Shown here piece after piece: positions 18,030 to 27,712 of a stretch of 64,000 nt of DNA (position 1 is the stretch's first letter; every line of letters starts with the position of its first letter). The stretch comes from Guptibacillus hwajinpoensis (GTDB lineage Bacteria > Bacillota > Bacilli > Bacillales > Guptibacillaceae). The notes beneath the pieces were generated by a model. That model was not told where the DNA came from. It was given only the letters and a program-made list of their open reading frames with translations, and made no database searches. The stretch covers positions 124,001 through 188,000 of the forward strand of contig NZ_LELK01000009.1 in NCBI RefSeq assembly GCF_001039475.1. Reading direction: 5' to 3'. Both the position numbers and the translations under genes were made by a program.

Positions 18030-18052
18030 TGACCGTTTTTCTCATTTGGTCA
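18030..18052 (-). promoter_or_regulatory. Candidate TetR operator 1 in the yhgE leader
   Basis: TGACC-N13-GGTCA on a single site, reading TGACCA-N11-CGGTCA on the minus strand. It lies between the predicted transcription start and the yhgE ribosome site, where binding would block elongation. Confidence 0.65.
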
Positions 18053-18082
18053 TTTTGAAGCAAAAAAAAGTGCAATAACACT

Positions 18083-18128
18083 ATTATATTTATTCGAACC
18101 CTAGTTGACCATTTATTAATTACGGTCA
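18083..18128 (-). promoter_or_regulatory. yhgE promoter overlapped by TetR operator 2
   Basis: A perfect TATAAT (18083-18088) lies 17 bp from TGGTCA (18106-18111) on the minus strand. The -35 hexamer is part of a second TGACC-N13-GGTCA palindrome (18106-18128) with the same inner bases (TGACCA...CGGTCA) as operator 1. Repressor binding would occlude the -35 box. YhgD, encoded just upstream, is the obvious candidate. Confidence 0.65.
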
Positions 18129-18202
18129 TTTTTTGCTACAAATAGTAATATAACACCCTTTTTTTTGTATAGCAATAGCTCTTTATCACTTAATTTCTGA
18201 TA

Positions 18203-18781
18203 TTACTGTTCTACCTTTATGCCTCGCATCATATAAAATTCAAAGTGATTTGCAATTTCCTCTTTCGTAAGTGATTGATGCGATTTTTCCCAGTCAAAAA
18301 TAAGAGCAATGTACATCTTAAACATAAGAAATGCCGTTAGAGATGGATCACATTCTTTTACTTCATTATTCTCAATTCCTCGTTCAATCTCTAATTCAAG
18401 GAAGGCAAGGATTGCTTTCTCTACTAGTGCAAGTGCATCGATTGCTGCCTGGGTACCGATTTCACGAACTTCTTGTGAAAGTTTAATTGCTAATTGGTGT
18501 TCCCTTCGATGCTCAAGCACACTATAGAGAGATCTATGCAAATTATTGAAGAAATTATCTTCTTCGTTAATTGAGTTTCTGGCAAGCTCTCTCATTTCCT
18601 TTACCATACCAGTAACGATTTCATTGAATAGCTCTTCTTTATTTTTGAAAAAGGTATAAATCGTCCCCTTCCCTACATTAGCTATTTTCGCCACTTGGTC
18701 CATCGTGGTCGCTTTATATCCAAACATTGAAAATGATTTCTCAGCCGCTTCTAGAATACTCTTTCTTCGATCAAATACCAT
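18203..18781 (-). CDS. yhgD: TetR-family regulator YhgD
   Basis: A 192-residue TetR repressor: N-terminal HTH with FGYKATTMDQVAKIANVGKGTIYTFFKNKEELF (about residues 18-50), then an all-helical ligand domain of the size usual for the family. It sits between a KinB-like kinase gene, whose end it overlaps by about 11 bp, and yhgE, as YhgD does relative to yhgE in B. subtilis. The second of two adjacent ATGs gives the better spacing to AGGGGGAG. Paired palindromes in front of yhgE are its likely operators. The ligand is unknown. Confidence 0.88.
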   Translation of the reverse strand: MVFDRRKSILEAAEKSFSMFGYKATTMDQVAKIANVGKGTIYTFFKNKEELFNEIVTGMVKEMRELARNSINEEDNFFNNLHRSLYSVLEHRREHQLAIKLSQEVREIGTQAAIDALALVEKAILAFLELEIERGIENNEVKECDPSLTAFLMFKMYIALIFDWEKSHQSLTKEEIANHFEFYMMRGIKVEQ

Positions 18782-20036
18782 CATACTCCCCCTTTATAGT
18801 TGGTAGCGTTACTGTCACAGTCGTTCCCTCTTCTACGTTACTTTGAAATTGGACCTTGCCTCCCATGTTACGAATGAGTCGAATCGTAATCATTGTTCCA
18901 AGACCGGTTCCTTTTGATTTAGTTGTATAGAAAGGAAGACCAATTTTTTTAAGTTGCTCTTCACTCATTCCTGCTCCATTATCCTGAATAACGATATCTA
19001 CCGTACCTTTTTTTGTACCATCTTGCAAAGTAATAAGAATGAATCCTTCTTCCTCGATAGACTCAATCGCATTCTTAATTAAATTGATTAGGCACTGCTT
19101 CAGCTCCTGCGAATTACCATGTATAGTGAATTCCCCTTTTTCTTCATACTGCAATTCGACAGCATGATAAGATGCTAATACCTCCGTTAGGTTTGTTGTA
19201 TCTTTCACAACCTGATTTAATTTGACAACTTCATATTCAATTTTCGAGGGTTTAATCAGCATGAGATAATCGGTAATAATTTTGTTCGTCCTGTCAATTT
19301 CCTCAATCATTAGTGGAGCATAACTTCGAATTTTTTCATCTTGTGTATCATTAGATATAAACTGAAGAAGCCCTCTAACCGTTGTAAGTGGATTTCGTAT
19401 TTCATGGGCAATTGCAGCCGCCATCTTCCCAGCAACAGATAATTTCTCGAGATATACTGTTTCTTCAAGCTGTATGTTAATCAGAACTAAACGCTCGGTT
19501 AAATAGAAAATAAAAAAGTAAGCAATAGCGAACGAAGTGAAATAGATTGGGTAAAAATATGATTTCAACGGATCAATAAACATCCATACAATCGCTATAT
19601 ATGAGAGCATAAACACTCCACCAGTCAACAGAATCACTTTCCATTTTCTAATAGACCTTTTGAAATATCCATTTAGACTAAGTGCGATCATATAACCAAC
19701 GACAGCAATGAGGACGCCAACCCATGCGTATTCTCCTCCCATCCCTAGACGCACGCTAGAAATGGTTAACATGCAAATCAGCCCAGCAAATCCCCCGCCA
19801 TACAATGTAACGAGGATTAGAGGAACTACTCTTAAATCAAAGACTGTATCTCCAAATTTTTCAAGCGGAAAAAGCATACAAAGAAGCGCCATTATTGAAC
19901 TAATCAATCCATAGATAAGTTTCCTCTTCAAATTCATTATGTTTGATCTCCGAAATGGCATGACCATATTCCAGATGAATAATACTGAGAAGAGCATTGC
20001 TATATTAATAAGTAAAGGTCTCGCCATTTCCAACAT
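18771..20036 (-). CDS. KinB-like membrane sensor histidine kinase, orphan
   Basis: A 421-residue kinase. The first ~180 residues form about six transmembrane helices of the 5TM-5TMR_LYT type, as in sporulation kinase KinB; there is no large extracellular domain. The phosphoacceptor His211 lies in AAAIAHEIRNPLTTVRGLLQF, the style of KinA-KinE, and the ATPase part has NLIKNAIES, DNGAGM and GTGLGTMI. No response regulator gene is adjacent, consistent with feeding the Spo0F phosphorelay. The yhgD start lies inside its 3' end, so the two are likely co-translated, an unusual pairing. The start has AAGGAG. B. subtilis yhgD has no kinase beside it that I recall. Confidence 0.8.
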   Translation of the reverse strand: MLEMARPLLINIAMLFSVLFIWNMVMPFRRSNIMNLKRKLIYGLISSIMALLCMLFPLEKFGDTVFDLRVVPLILVTLYGGGFAGLICMLTISSVRLGMGGEYAWVGVLIAVVGYMIALSLNGYFKRSIRKWKVILLTGGVFMLSYIAIVWMFIDPLKSYFYPIYFTSFAIAYFFIFYLTERLVLINIQLEETVYLEKLSVAGKMAAAIAHEIRNPLTTVRGLLQFISNDTQDEKIRSYAPLMIEEIDRTNKIITDYLMLIKPSKIEYEVVKLNQVVKDTTNLTEVLASYHAVELQYEEKGEFTIHGNSQELKQCLINLIKNAIESIEEEGFILITLQDGTKKGTVDIVIQDNGAGMSEEQLKKIGLPFYTTKSKGTGLGTMITIRLIRNMGGKVQFQSNVEEGTTVTVTLPTIKGEYDGI

Positions 20037-20151
20037 GATTTTTTCTCCTTAATTACTAATCATTACCAATATTATTCTATTCTTAGACGCAAATCTACAC
20101 TATTATAGTATAAATCACGAATACCTGCTAACTTTTGTCATATTATCCATT

Positions 20152-20180
20152 AAAAAAAGTTCACCTAATTAAAGGTGAAC
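20152..20180 (-). terminator. Terminator of the hemEHY operon
   Basis: GTTCACCT and AGGTGAAC form an 8-bp stem with a 6-nt loop, followed on the minus strand by T7. It lies 45 bp after the hemY stop codon. Confidence 0.88.
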
Positions 20181-20225
20181 CCGTCTTACTACTATTTCCC
20201 TAAACTTTGTAGCTATTGAGGGAGA

Positions 20226-21632
20226 CTATTGTAAAAAATCCAATACTGAAGTTACTGATGCTTCACCTTGATCGATGCAATCTGGAAGACCCACTCCGTT
20301 GTAGGAAGCGCCCGCAAGGAATACACCTGGCATTTTTGCTTCAATTCCTTCTTTCACCACATCAATCCTATTGCGATGGCCAACTTCATATTGAGGCATG
20401 GATTGTCTCCACCTTGTAATTCGATAGAACTCAGGATGTCCCTCAATTTCCATAATCTGATTCAGATCGTTAAGAACGGTCTGTACAATTTCTTCATCGC
20501 TTTTCTCAACAATTTCTTCTTTGCCTGCTCTTCCAACATAACAACGTAATAGCACTTTACCTTTTGGTGCGGCATGCTGCCACTTACGATGGGTCCAAGT
20601 ACAAGCCGTTATTGTATAGTCGGCATTTCTAGATACAACAAAACCTGTTCCATCCATTGCCTTTTTCACTGCCTCTTCAGGGAATGCCATTGCGACGGTT
20701 GCAACCGTCGTAGAAGGCATTTCCTCAAGAGGTGCTACTTCTTTTTGGTCACGTAACATATGGTGAACCTGCTGGTGTGGAGTCGTAACGATGACCGCGT
20801 CTGCTAGCATTTCATCACCATTCGTTGTTGTTAGGATATAAGAATCCTTTTCTCTTGTCAGGTGATCAACTTTCACATTTTTCTTAATCTCTACATCTGT
20901 TAGCCTATCTTCGATAGCTTTAATAAACGATTGTAAACCTGACTTAACGGTTAAAAAGGCCGGCTTCTTCTTTCCAGTACTTCTACGAGAAGGAGGGGTT
21001 GTCTTTTTCATCCCTATTATTAAGCTACGATATTTCCGTTCCACTTCATAGAACTGAGGGAAAGTGGACATTAAACTCAACTTATCAATATCACCTGCAT
21101 AAATACCTGATAAGAGTGGTTCGATTAAATTCTCAACTACTTCATTTCCAAGACGTCTGCGGAAGAACAAACCAAGTGACTGGTCTTTTCCATCATCTTC
21201 TCTTCTTGGAAGAATTAAATCAAAGGCCGCTCTTACCTTCCCTTTTAGGCTAAACAGCTGAGTGGACACAAATGGAGAAAGTTCAGTCGGAATCCCCATA
21301 ACGGCCCCACCAGGTATTGGGTATAGTTGATCATTATTCAAAACAAATGCTTGCCCTGTGGAATTCGGAACAAGTTGATTTTCTAAACCAACTTCTTTGA
21401 CTAGACGAGCCGCGCTTTCTTTTCTAGCAAGAAAGGAATCAGGTCCACGTTCAATCACATACCCGTTCGTTGTATCAGTCTGAATTTTCCCGCCAAGTTT
21501 GTCATTACCTTCAAGTAAAGTAATTTCATACTGAACGTCTAATTCACGCATTTCCTTCTGAAGATAATAGGCAGCAGTTAATCCAGTGATTCCGCCACCT
21601 ACAATAACGATTCTTTTTGTCTGTTTATTCAT
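20226..21632 (-). CDS. hemY: Coproporphyrinogen III oxidase / protoporphyrinogen oxidase HemY (CgoX)
   Basis: FAD enzyme that oxidises coproporphyrinogen III to coproporphyrin III in the Gram-positive coproporphyrin-dependent heme pathway. The 468 residues begin with the dinucleotide-binding [17 protein letters not shown] (about 9-25) and end with the family C-terminus [27 protein letters not shown], which closes the FAD site. It overlaps hemH by 8 bp and is the last gene of hemE-hemH-hemY, the B. subtilis order. The ribosome site within hemH is weak (GATGATGAG), consistent with translational coupling. Confidence 0.96.
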   Translation of the reverse strand: MNKQTKRIVIVGGGITGLTAAYYLQKEMRELDVQYEITLLEGNDKLGGKIQTDTTNGYVIERGPDSFLARKESAARLVKEVGLENQLVPNSTGQAFVLNNDQLYPIPGGAVMGIPTELSPFVSTQLFSLKGKVRAAFDLILPRREDDGKDQSLGLFFRRRLGNEVVENLIEPLLSGIYAGDIDKLSLMSTFPQFYEVERKYRSLIIGMKKTTPPSRRSTGKKKPAFLTVKSGLQSFIKAIEDRLTDVEIKKNVKVDHLTREKDSYILTTTNGDEMLADAVIVTTPHQQVHHMLRDQKEVAPLEEMPSTTVATVAMAFPEEAVKKAMDGTGFVVSRNADYTITACTWTHRKWQHAAPKGKVLLRCYVGRAGKEEIVEKSDEEIVQTVLNDLNQIMEIEGHPEFYRITRWRQSMPQYEVGHRNRIDVVKEGIEAKMPGVFLAGASYNGVGLPDCIDQGEASVTSVLDFLQ

Positions 21633-22581
21633 TACTCATCATCTTCTTTTTAGTTAATTCACGTGTCACAACTGTTGCTAGAATTTCGATAAATTCATCT
21701 CTTGCATTCGGCATCTCTGGCCTATGATAGAAAGCTCCAAGCTCATCTGTCATTTGTCGGCACTCATAGTCGTTATCGTACAACACTTCTAGATGATCGG
21801 CTACGAAACCAACAGGGCAATAAATAAAACCAGTAAAGCCTTCCTGTTCAAAAAGATCACGCGTTAAATCCTGAATGTCAGGCCCAATCCATGGATCTGG
21901 TGTACTCTCTTCACTCTGCCACCCAATAGCGTAGTTCTTGATGCCCGCTCGATCTGCGATATGTTTTGCGGTCTCCTCAAGCTGAGCAGGGTACGGATCC
22001 CCATCTTGCAATAATCTCTCTGGCACGCTGTGGGCAGAAAAGATCACAACCGTTTTTTTCTTTTTGCCTTCATCCATTTCACTTAAACACGATTGCAGTT
22101 GGTTTACCCAATACTGAATAAATTTAGGTTCGTTGTACCATTGATCAATTGTATAGATATATGGATAACCTAATTTTTCAGCTTCTACTTTAGCTCGTTC
22201 ATTATACGTTTTAACACTCAAGGTCGAATAATGTGGTGCTAGAACAATACTTACTGCTTCAGTAATCCCATCTTTTTGCATATCCCTAACCGCTTCCTCT
22301 ACAAACGGCTCAATATGCTTTAACCCAAGATAGCTTTTAAATTGGATAGCTTCATCCCCAAATTGCTCATTCATACGATCTTCTAATTTTTGAGCCTGTT
22401 CTTTCGTTATATCCGATGAAGGAGATATGCCACCAATCGCTTCATATCGATCGATTAAATCTTGTAGCATTTCATCTGATGGTTTTTTCCCCCGATGGAT
22501 GTGTGTGTAGTATGGTTCGATTTCTGATTCACTTCGTGGTGTGCCATAAGCCATTACAAGAAGGCCAATCGTCTTCTTCAT
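21625..22581 (-). CDS. hemH: Coproporphyrin ferrochelatase HemH (CpfC)
   Basis: Inserts Fe2+ into coproporphyrin III. The 318-residue protein matches the soluble Bacillus ferrochelatase. The catalytic His is seen in [22 protein letters not shown], and the metal-site Glu region in [20 protein letters not shown]. The start [18 protein letters not shown] is typical and has GGGAGGTG four bases upstream. It lies 17 bp after hemE and overlaps hemY, so the three are co-transcribed. Confidence 0.97.
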   Translation of the reverse strand: MKKTIGLLVMAYGTPRSESEIEPYYTHIHRGKKPSDEMLQDLIDRYEAIGGISPSSDITKEQAQKLEDRMNEQFGDEAIQFKSYLGLKHIEPFVEEAVRDMQKDGITEAVSIVLAPHYSTLSVKTYNERAKVEAEKLGYPYIYTIDQWYNEPKFIQYWVNQLQSCLSEMDEGKKKKTVVIFSAHSVPERLLQDGDPYPAQLEETAKHIADRAGIKNYAIGWQSEESTPDPWIGPDIQDLTRDLFEQEGFTGFIYCPVGFVADHLEVLYDNDYECRQMTDELGAFYHRPEMPNARDEFIEILATVVTRELTKKKMMSNE

Positions 22582-22598
22582 GCTACACCTCCCATTCC

Positions 22599-23642
22599 CT
22601 AACTGTTCTTGCGTGTATAGTCATGTACAAAGCTTGTTAAGCGTTGTAACGTTTCTACTTTAACCTGTGGAAATACGCCATGACCCAAATTAAAAATGAA
22701 TCCTGGTTTTTCCATTCCCTGATCAAGGATTTCCTTAGTTCTTTCTTCAATTACTTCCCAAGGAGCAAGTAAAAGTGCTGGTTCAAGGTTGCCCATAAGA
22801 GGCTTTGTAATCCCCTCTACTTCTCGTGCTTTCTTAATCGTAATTCTCCAATCAATCCCAATAACATCAACAGGTAGCTTGTTCCACTCTTGAATAAGAT
22901 GACTTGCTCCTACACCAAACATTAAGAGAGGTACTCCCAATTCTTTTAACGAAGAAAAAATTCGATTCATTACTGGTGCAATATACGTTCTGTAATCCGC
23001 TTCATTCAATGCACCTACCCATGAATCAAACAATTGCACTGCCTGAGCACCAGCTTTAACCTGTGCTGTTAAATAGGCAATTGTCATATCACCAAGCTTA
23101 TTCATTAACTGGTGCCAACCTTCTGGATCCGTGTACATAAATGCTTTAGTCTTATAATAGTTCTTTGATGGACCGCCTTCAATCATATAGCTTGCGACAG
23201 TAAACGGAGCTCCACTGAAGCCGATTAACGGAACAGATAGCTGTTCGCGTAGCATTTTGATTGTTTCCATTACGTAAGGGATATCTTTTAATGGATCAAG
23301 TTCACCTAGACGATCGACATCTGACCTCGATTGGATAGGATTATCAATTACTGGACCTATACCGGACTTTATTTCTACATCCACGCCAATTGATGGTAGT
23401 GGTGTCATAATATCAGCGAACAGGATAGCAGAATCAACACCAAGCTGCTCAACTGCAAACCTCGTTACTTCTGCTGCTACCTCTGGATTTAAATTCATTT
23501 CATGAAAAGAATACTTCGATCTAATCTTTCTATATTCAGCCTGATATCGACCAGCTTGCCTCATATACCAAACAGGTGTATGGTCTGTCACTTCTCCTCG
23601 GCATGCCCGAAGAAATTGATCATTAAATGGTGCTTTATTCAT
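22599..23642 (-). CDS. hemE: Uroporphyrinogen decarboxylase HemE
   Basis: Removes four acetate carboxyls from uroporphyrinogen III to give coproporphyrinogen III. The 347-residue product has the signature [17 protein letters not shown] near the N-terminus, the catalytic Asp in [13 protein letters not shown], and GFSGAPFT plus FNLGHGVFP further on. The ATG at 23642 follows AAGGTGG by seven bases; an in-frame upstream ATG at 23666 has no ribosome site. It heads hemEHY, downstream of pbpF as in B. subtilis. Confidence 0.97.
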   Translation of the reverse strand: MNKAPFNDQFLRACRGEVTDHTPVWYMRQAGRYQAEYRKIRSKYSFHEMNLNPEVAAEVTRFAVEQLGVDSAILFADIMTPLPSIGVDVEIKSGIGPVIDNPIQSRSDVDRLGELDPLKDIPYVMETIKMLREQLSVPLIGFSGAPFTVASYMIEGGPSKNYYKTKAFMYTDPEGWHQLMNKLGDMTIAYLTAQVKAGAQAVQLFDSWVGALNEADYRTYIAPVMNRIFSSLKELGVPLLMFGVGASHLIQEWNKLPVDVIGIDWRITIKKAREVEGITKPLMGNLEPALLLAPWEVIEERTKEILDQGMEKPGFIFNLGHGVFPQVKVETLQRLTSFVHDYTRKNS

Positions 23643-23690
23643 GCTTGTCCACCTTTCTAAATACAAACGTTCATTTTTACATCCCTACAT

Positions 23691-23719
23691 ACTATAGCGA
23701 TCGATTGCTTTAGTGTACA
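23691..23719 (-). promoter_or_regulatory. Candidate SigA promoter of hemEHY
   Basis: TGTACA (23714-23719), 17 bp, TATAGT (23691-23696) on the minus strand, with 4/6 and 5/6 consensus matches. It lies about 50 bp before the hemE start. No Fur-like box is evident. Confidence 0.45.
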
Positions 23720-23826
23720 GTCGTTGAAGAAAAAAGTCATAAAATCGTCCTAGTTTGTAGCCGTTTACATCTACTCTATCATATTAGATTAAGTCTTAAA
23801 GGAAAAGTAACGATTCACTCGCCCGA

Positions 23827-26025
23827 TTATGCTGTCTCTTTGCTCTCATCTGCTTCCTTATTACTTTTCTCTTTCTCATCGCTTTTAAAACGATTGAACA
23901 AGCTAACAGATGCTTCATTGGATGCACTGCCTTCTTGATCGGTTAACGAGTTATAAGGAATAACTTGATAAGATACTGATCCAAAGAACGAAATTGAATT
24001 GCGAGTATATTCACCTTTGCCTTCTACTTCTGCAATCTGCTTTCGTTGACCATCTTTTATTTCATAAATATGGTATGTAACACGTTCATCCGCTGAAGGT
24101 GTCCATTTAAGTTTTATCGCTGGAAGACCATAAAGAAAGTCAAATTTAGCACTTAAATCAGAAACATCTGGAAGGGTCATAGGCTTTTCCATATCTTTGA
24201 CACTTGATGGCTTTTCAAATGTAACAGTACTCTCCTCGTTAATATCAGCATTCACTACTTTTTTGAAAAGCTGAACAGGGTATTCGCTTCCGCCTGTCAG
24301 GTAGTTCGTCTCAGTTGTTCGATCATACCCAATCCATACTGCACCTACTATCTCTGGAGTAAAACCAACAAACCAAGCATCTCTCGCTCCGCCTGAAACT
24401 TCTTCGTAACTTGTTGTACCAGTTTTACCTGCAACATCAACTTTTGATTCACCACTTGTTGCTGTACCATTTTTCACTACGCCTTCAAGTATTCTTGTCA
24501 TATACCAAGCTGTTTGCTTGGAATACACCTTTTTTTCATCCTGTTTCGCTTCTCCAACTAACTTTCCATTGTGATCGAAGAGCTTCGTAATAAAGTATGG
24601 GTCTATTTGTTTCCCTTCTGCGGCAAATGGGCGATAAGCTTCCATCATTTCAAATGGAGATACACCGTTATCTATGCCTCCAAGTGCAATTTTCAAATCT
24701 TTATCTTCAATACTAAGTCCGCCCAGTTCTAAATACTTCTTTGAATAAGAAATGCCCATTTCATTTAGAAGCCAGACAGCAGGTGCGTTTGCCGATGTTC
24801 TAACTGCATCGTATAGCGAAACTTCCCCTGTGTATTGATTGTTATAATTGGATGGCGAATAGCCATCATAGTCTATCTTTTCATCTTTCAGTAATGTATA
24901 TGGACTGTATTCCTTTTTTTCAAGCGCTGGTCCATATACAGCAATAGGCTTAAATGCTGACCCAGGCTGCCTTTTTGAAGTTACATGATTGAGACCTTTT
25001 TGAACATACTCTCTTCCACCCTGAACAGCCACAACTCCTCCGCTCTTTGAATCCATCATCGTTAACGCGCCCTCAGGTGGAGTTTCACTGCTGCTTCCAG
25101 GGAAAAAGGCTTTATTCTGAAATTGCGAATAAGCTTCTTTTTGCAGATCCACATCCATCGGAACGACAATTTCATAGCCGCCTCTTAGTACTTCTTCATT
25201 AGATAATTTATAACGAGTTTTTGCTTCTTCAAGCGTCATATCAATATAGGTAAGATAAGCAGGTTCTTTCGTCACTTCAGCTACATCTAGCGAAAGTGTC
25301 TTCCCTTGTAGTCGAACTGTTTCTTCAGCTGTTAAATAATCGTGCTTTTCCATTAATGAAAGAACAAGATCCCTTCGCTCTTTACTTTCTTCAGGATGAT
25401 TTATAGGTGAATAATTGGTAGGAGCTTTAGGTAGACCTGCTAGCATTGCCCCTTCTTCTGCACCTAGCTCTGAAACTGATTTATTGAAATACAACTTTGA
25501 AGCGGATTGTATTCCGTAAGCTCCGTGTCCGAAGTAAATCTGATTTAAGTACATTTCTAGAATTTTATTTTTACTATAGTTTCGTTCAAGATTAATAGCA
25601 ATTACGGCTTCTTTTGTTTTTCTAAGCCAGGATTTATCATTCGATAAAAAGACGTTCTTCGCAAGCTGCTGTGTAATCGTACTCCCACCTTCAACTTTTG
25701 CACCTGCAAGAATGTCACGATAGAGCGCGCGTCCGATTGCTTTAATGTCAAGACCATGGTGATCGTAGAACCGACTGTCCTCTGTTGCAATAAAAGCTTC
25801 CTTAACATGATCGGGTATATCATCTATTGAAACCGGATCGCGATTTTCAAAGTATAGTTTTGTAATCAATTCACCTTCTAAATCAACGAGTTTAGTGGCT
25901 GAATTCATAACCAATTTCTTCTCATCAATTACATAATTACCTGCAAGTAAAATGCCAAGATAGCCTAACAATCCTATCAAGAAAACTGCAGCTGTAGCGA
26001 AAAGGCCTATCCCAAGCTTTTTCAT
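23827..26025 (-). CDS. pbpF: Class A penicillin-binding protein (PbpF-like)
   Basis: Bifunctional peptidoglycan synthase anchored by one N-terminal helix (about 8-30). The glycosyltransferase domain has the catalytic Glu82 in ATEDSRFYDHHG and GGSTITQQL. The transpeptidase has SAFK at 356-359 (active Ser356), SAN at 411-413 and KTGT at 534-537. A fibronectin-like C-terminal segment and a Lys/Glu-rich tail follow. The position next to hemE and the heme monooxygenase matches B. subtilis pbpF. An in-frame GTG 12 bp upstream lies right against the AAGGGAG ribosome site, so the ATG at 26025 is the likely start (732 residues). Confidence 0.93.
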   Translation of the reverse strand: MKKLGIGLFATAAVFLIGLLGYLGILLAGNYVIDEKKLVMNSATKLVDLEGELITKLYFENRDPVSIDDIPDHVKEAFIATEDSRFYDHHGLDIKAIGRALYRDILAGAKVEGGSTITQQLAKNVFLSNDKSWLRKTKEAVIAINLERNYSKNKILEMYLNQIYFGHGAYGIQSASKLYFNKSVSELGAEEGAMLAGLPKAPTNYSPINHPEESKERRDLVLSLMEKHDYLTAEETVRLQGKTLSLDVAEVTKEPAYLTYIDMTLEEAKTRYKLSNEEVLRGGYEIVVPMDVDLQKEAYSQFQNKAFFPGSSSETPPEGALTMMDSKSGGVVAVQGGREYVQKGLNHVTSKRQPGSAFKPIAVYGPALEKKEYSPYTLLKDEKIDYDGYSPSNYNNQYTGEVSLYDAVRTSANAPAVWLLNEMGISYSKKYLELGGLSIEDKDLKIALGGIDNGVSPFEMMEAYRPFAAEGKQIDPYFITKLFDHNGKLVGEAKQDEKKVYSKQTAWYMTRILEGVVKNGTATSGESKVDVAGKTGTTSYEEVSGGARDAWFVGFTPEIVGAVWIGYDRTTETNYLTGGSEYPVQLFKKVVNADINEESTVTFEKPSSVKDMEKPMTLPDVSDLSAKFDFLYGLPAIKLKWTPSADERVTYHIYEIKDGQRKQIAEVEGKGEYTRNSISFFGSVSYQVIPYNSLTDQEGSASNEASVSLFNRFKSDEKEKSNKEADESKETA

Positions 26026-26111
26026 TCTATGAGGCACTCCCTTATAAACTTAATTAAAGCTAAGCTTACATGAAAAATTGACTTTTTTGTACTATATACA
26101 GTGACGATTCT

Positions 26112-26137
26112 GTTTAGCTTTTGCCAAATAAGGGTAA
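26112..26137 (+). promoter_or_regulatory. SigB-like promoter of hmoB
   Basis: GTTTAG (26112-26117), 14 bp, GGGTAA (26132-26137) match the SigB consensus at 11 of 12 positions. A perfect inverted repeat with arms ATCAGGCA/TGCCTGAT (26141-26160) covers the expected start site. Confidence 0.65.
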
Positions 26138-26184
26138 AGTATCAGGCAATTCTGCCTGATCACTTCATTGAAAGGATGAGTGGG

Positions 26185-26679
26185 ATGAATATATATGTTA
26201 CATATGGAACCTACGAGTATTTAACAAAACTGAAAGAAGAACATGAGAAAGAAGAAATTATGCTTTTCTCTAATGCTGATGGCGCTGCTCTCTACCATGA
26301 AACGTCTTCTAAAACATTTTTCAAAAATGCTAAGAAATATGAACTTCTAGACAATAAAGGGACATTGAAAGACCCTGGATTTGTTGTGTTAAATCACATT
26401 CCTGTAGAAGAAAGTGAACGTGCTGTATTTGAAGATCGTTTCAAGAATAGAGCAGGAAAAGTAGAGAACGAACCTGGTTGCCAGGGGATCCGAATACTAC
26501 GACCTATACGCAATGACCCATACATCGTGGCTACTTTCTGGGATGAAGAAAAGGATTTCAAGAACTGGCAATCCTCTGAAGCATATGGAGAAGCACATAA
26601 GAACAGACACACGAGCAAAGGCTTACCCAAAACGATTTTCTCAGGTAAACCTTATCTAAAAACATACCAAGTCGAATAG
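26185..26679 (+). CDS. hmoB: Heme-degrading monooxygenase HmoB-like
   Basis: Antibiotic-biosynthesis-monooxygenase-fold protein of 164 residues resembling B. subtilis HmoB (YhgC), which opens the heme ring to release iron. The C-terminal ferredoxin-like domain holds VLNHIPVEESERAVFEDRFKNR, RILRP...YIVATFWDEEKDFKNW and SEAYGEAHKN; the Trp and His of the last stretches are family-conserved. The N-terminal half is the extension seen in HmoB. The ATG at 26185 follows AAAGGA by eight bases; earlier in-frame ATGs lack spacing. It is divergent from pbpF as in B. subtilis. A SigB-like promoter precedes it. Confidence 0.85.
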   Translation: MNIYVTYGTYEYLTKLKEEHEKEEIMLFSNADGAALYHETSSKTFFKNAKKYELLDNKGTLKDPGFVVLNHIPVEESERAVFEDRFKNRAGKVENEPGCQGIRILRPIRNDPYIVATFWDEEKDFKNWQSSEAYGEAHKNRHTSKGLPKTIFSGKPYLKTYQVE

Positions 26680-26688
26680 CAAATCTTC

Positions 26689-26714
26689 GTTTAGCTTAAC
26701 TAATACCAGGGAAT
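26689..26714 (+). promoter_or_regulatory. SigB-like promoter of the PRC-barrel gene
   Basis: GTTTAG (26689-26694), 14 bp, GGGAAT (26709-26714) match the SigB consensus at all but one position, 41 bp before the start codon. Confidence 0.65.
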
Positions 26715-26755
26715 CGCCATGTTAACGTACATTTTTCCTTATAGGAGTGATAGAA

Positions 26756-27517
26756 ATGTTAGTTAGCGAAAATGAAGTGTATCGCTACTCTATTGATACG
26801 AGTGACGGAGAAAAAGGCGTGTTAAAGCAACTCTATTTCGACGACGAGCATTGGACAATACGGTATCTTGTGGTTGATACTCATAAATGGATACCAGGAC
26901 GTAAAGTTCTATTGTCCCCTCTTTCTATTGATCATTTAGACCATGAGAACGAGGCAATTTCCGTTTCACTCACAAGCGAAGAAGTTAAAAATAGTCCAGA
27001 CATTGATACTGAGCAACCGATTTCTAGAAAGCATGAGATGGAAATCAATCGTCATTTTAGCTGGCCATATTACTGGGTAGGTACAGGGGCATGGGGGAGT
27101 GGTATGTATCCAAGACCTTTCATGGCAGAAGATATGGTTGAAGAAGACTCCCACCTCCAAAGTTCTAACGAGCAAGAGGATGAAAACCACTTAAGAAGCA
27201 CGAAAGAAATAGCTGGATATCATATTCACGCAACCGATGGTGAAATCGGGCATGTGAAAGATTTTATTTTTGATCAAGAGACGTGGAAGCTACGCTATTT
27301 TGTAATTGATACTAAAAACGTACTTCCGGGCAAAGAAGTTTTGCTTTCAACCAAATGGGTAACAGATATTCACTGGCAGGATCGAACAGTACAGGTAAAT
27401 GTAAAGAAAGAAGATATTCGTAATGCACCTGAATATCGACTCAATGAACCTATCTCTCGTCGTTTCGAGGAAGATCTTCATACTCATTACGGAAAAACAG
27501 GATATTGGAAATTTTAA
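26756..27517 (+). CDS. Tandem PRC-barrel domain protein
   Basis: A 253-residue soluble protein with two PRC-barrel domains, each of the form DGExGxLKxxxFDxExWxxRYxVxDTxxxxPGxxVLLSxxxV (about residues 15-75 and 155-215). The two halves are joined by a loop rich in Trp, Gly and Pro and then acidic residues. PRC-barrels occur in photosystem H subunits and RimM, but this stand-alone tandem form has no defined function; stress-linked homologues are common in bacilli. The ATG at 26756 follows AGGAG by eight bases. A SigB-like promoter upstream and a hairpin terminator downstream make it a single-gene unit. Confidence 0.85.
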   Translation: MLVSENEVYRYSIDTSDGEKGVLKQLYFDDEHWTIRYLVVDTHKWIPGRKVLLSPLSIDHLDHENEAISVSLTSEEVKNSPDIDTEQPISRKHEMEINRHFSWPYYWVGTGAWGSGMYPRPFMAEDMVEEDSHLQSSNEQEDENHLRSTKEIAGYHIHATDGEIGHVKDFIFDQETWKLRYFVIDTKNVLPGKEVLLSTKWVTDIHWQDRTVQVNVKKEDIRNAPEYRLNEPISRRFEEDLHTHYGKTGYWKF

Positions 27518-27522
27518 TACTA

Positions 27523-27552
27523 AGCGAGATGGAACCCATCTCGCTCTTGTCT
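27523..27552 (+). terminator. Terminator of the PRC-barrel gene
   Basis: AGCGAGATGG and CCATCTCGCT form a perfect 10-bp stem with a 3-nt loop; the tail CTTGTCTATTT is only moderately T-rich. Confidence 0.65.
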
Positions 27553-27712
27553 ATTTAGGACAAGTTATGATTTGATTTCCCAGGAAATCTTACTTTTTGA
27601 CAGCAAAGGCAAATAGATTTGATCATTCATCATTATACAAGCCTTTTTAACAGGTTACTTTCAAACAAAATAAGTAATTTAGTAGAATAAGAATATAGAT
27701 AGGAGATTTATC

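Noticed and set aside
20226-21253. Plus-strand frames antisense to hemY
   Set aside because: Shadows of the hemY coding sequence.
27597-27626. TTGACA-N18-GATCAT before the FNT transporter gene
   Set aside because: The -35 is perfect but the -10 is poor and the spacing long; too weak to annotate.
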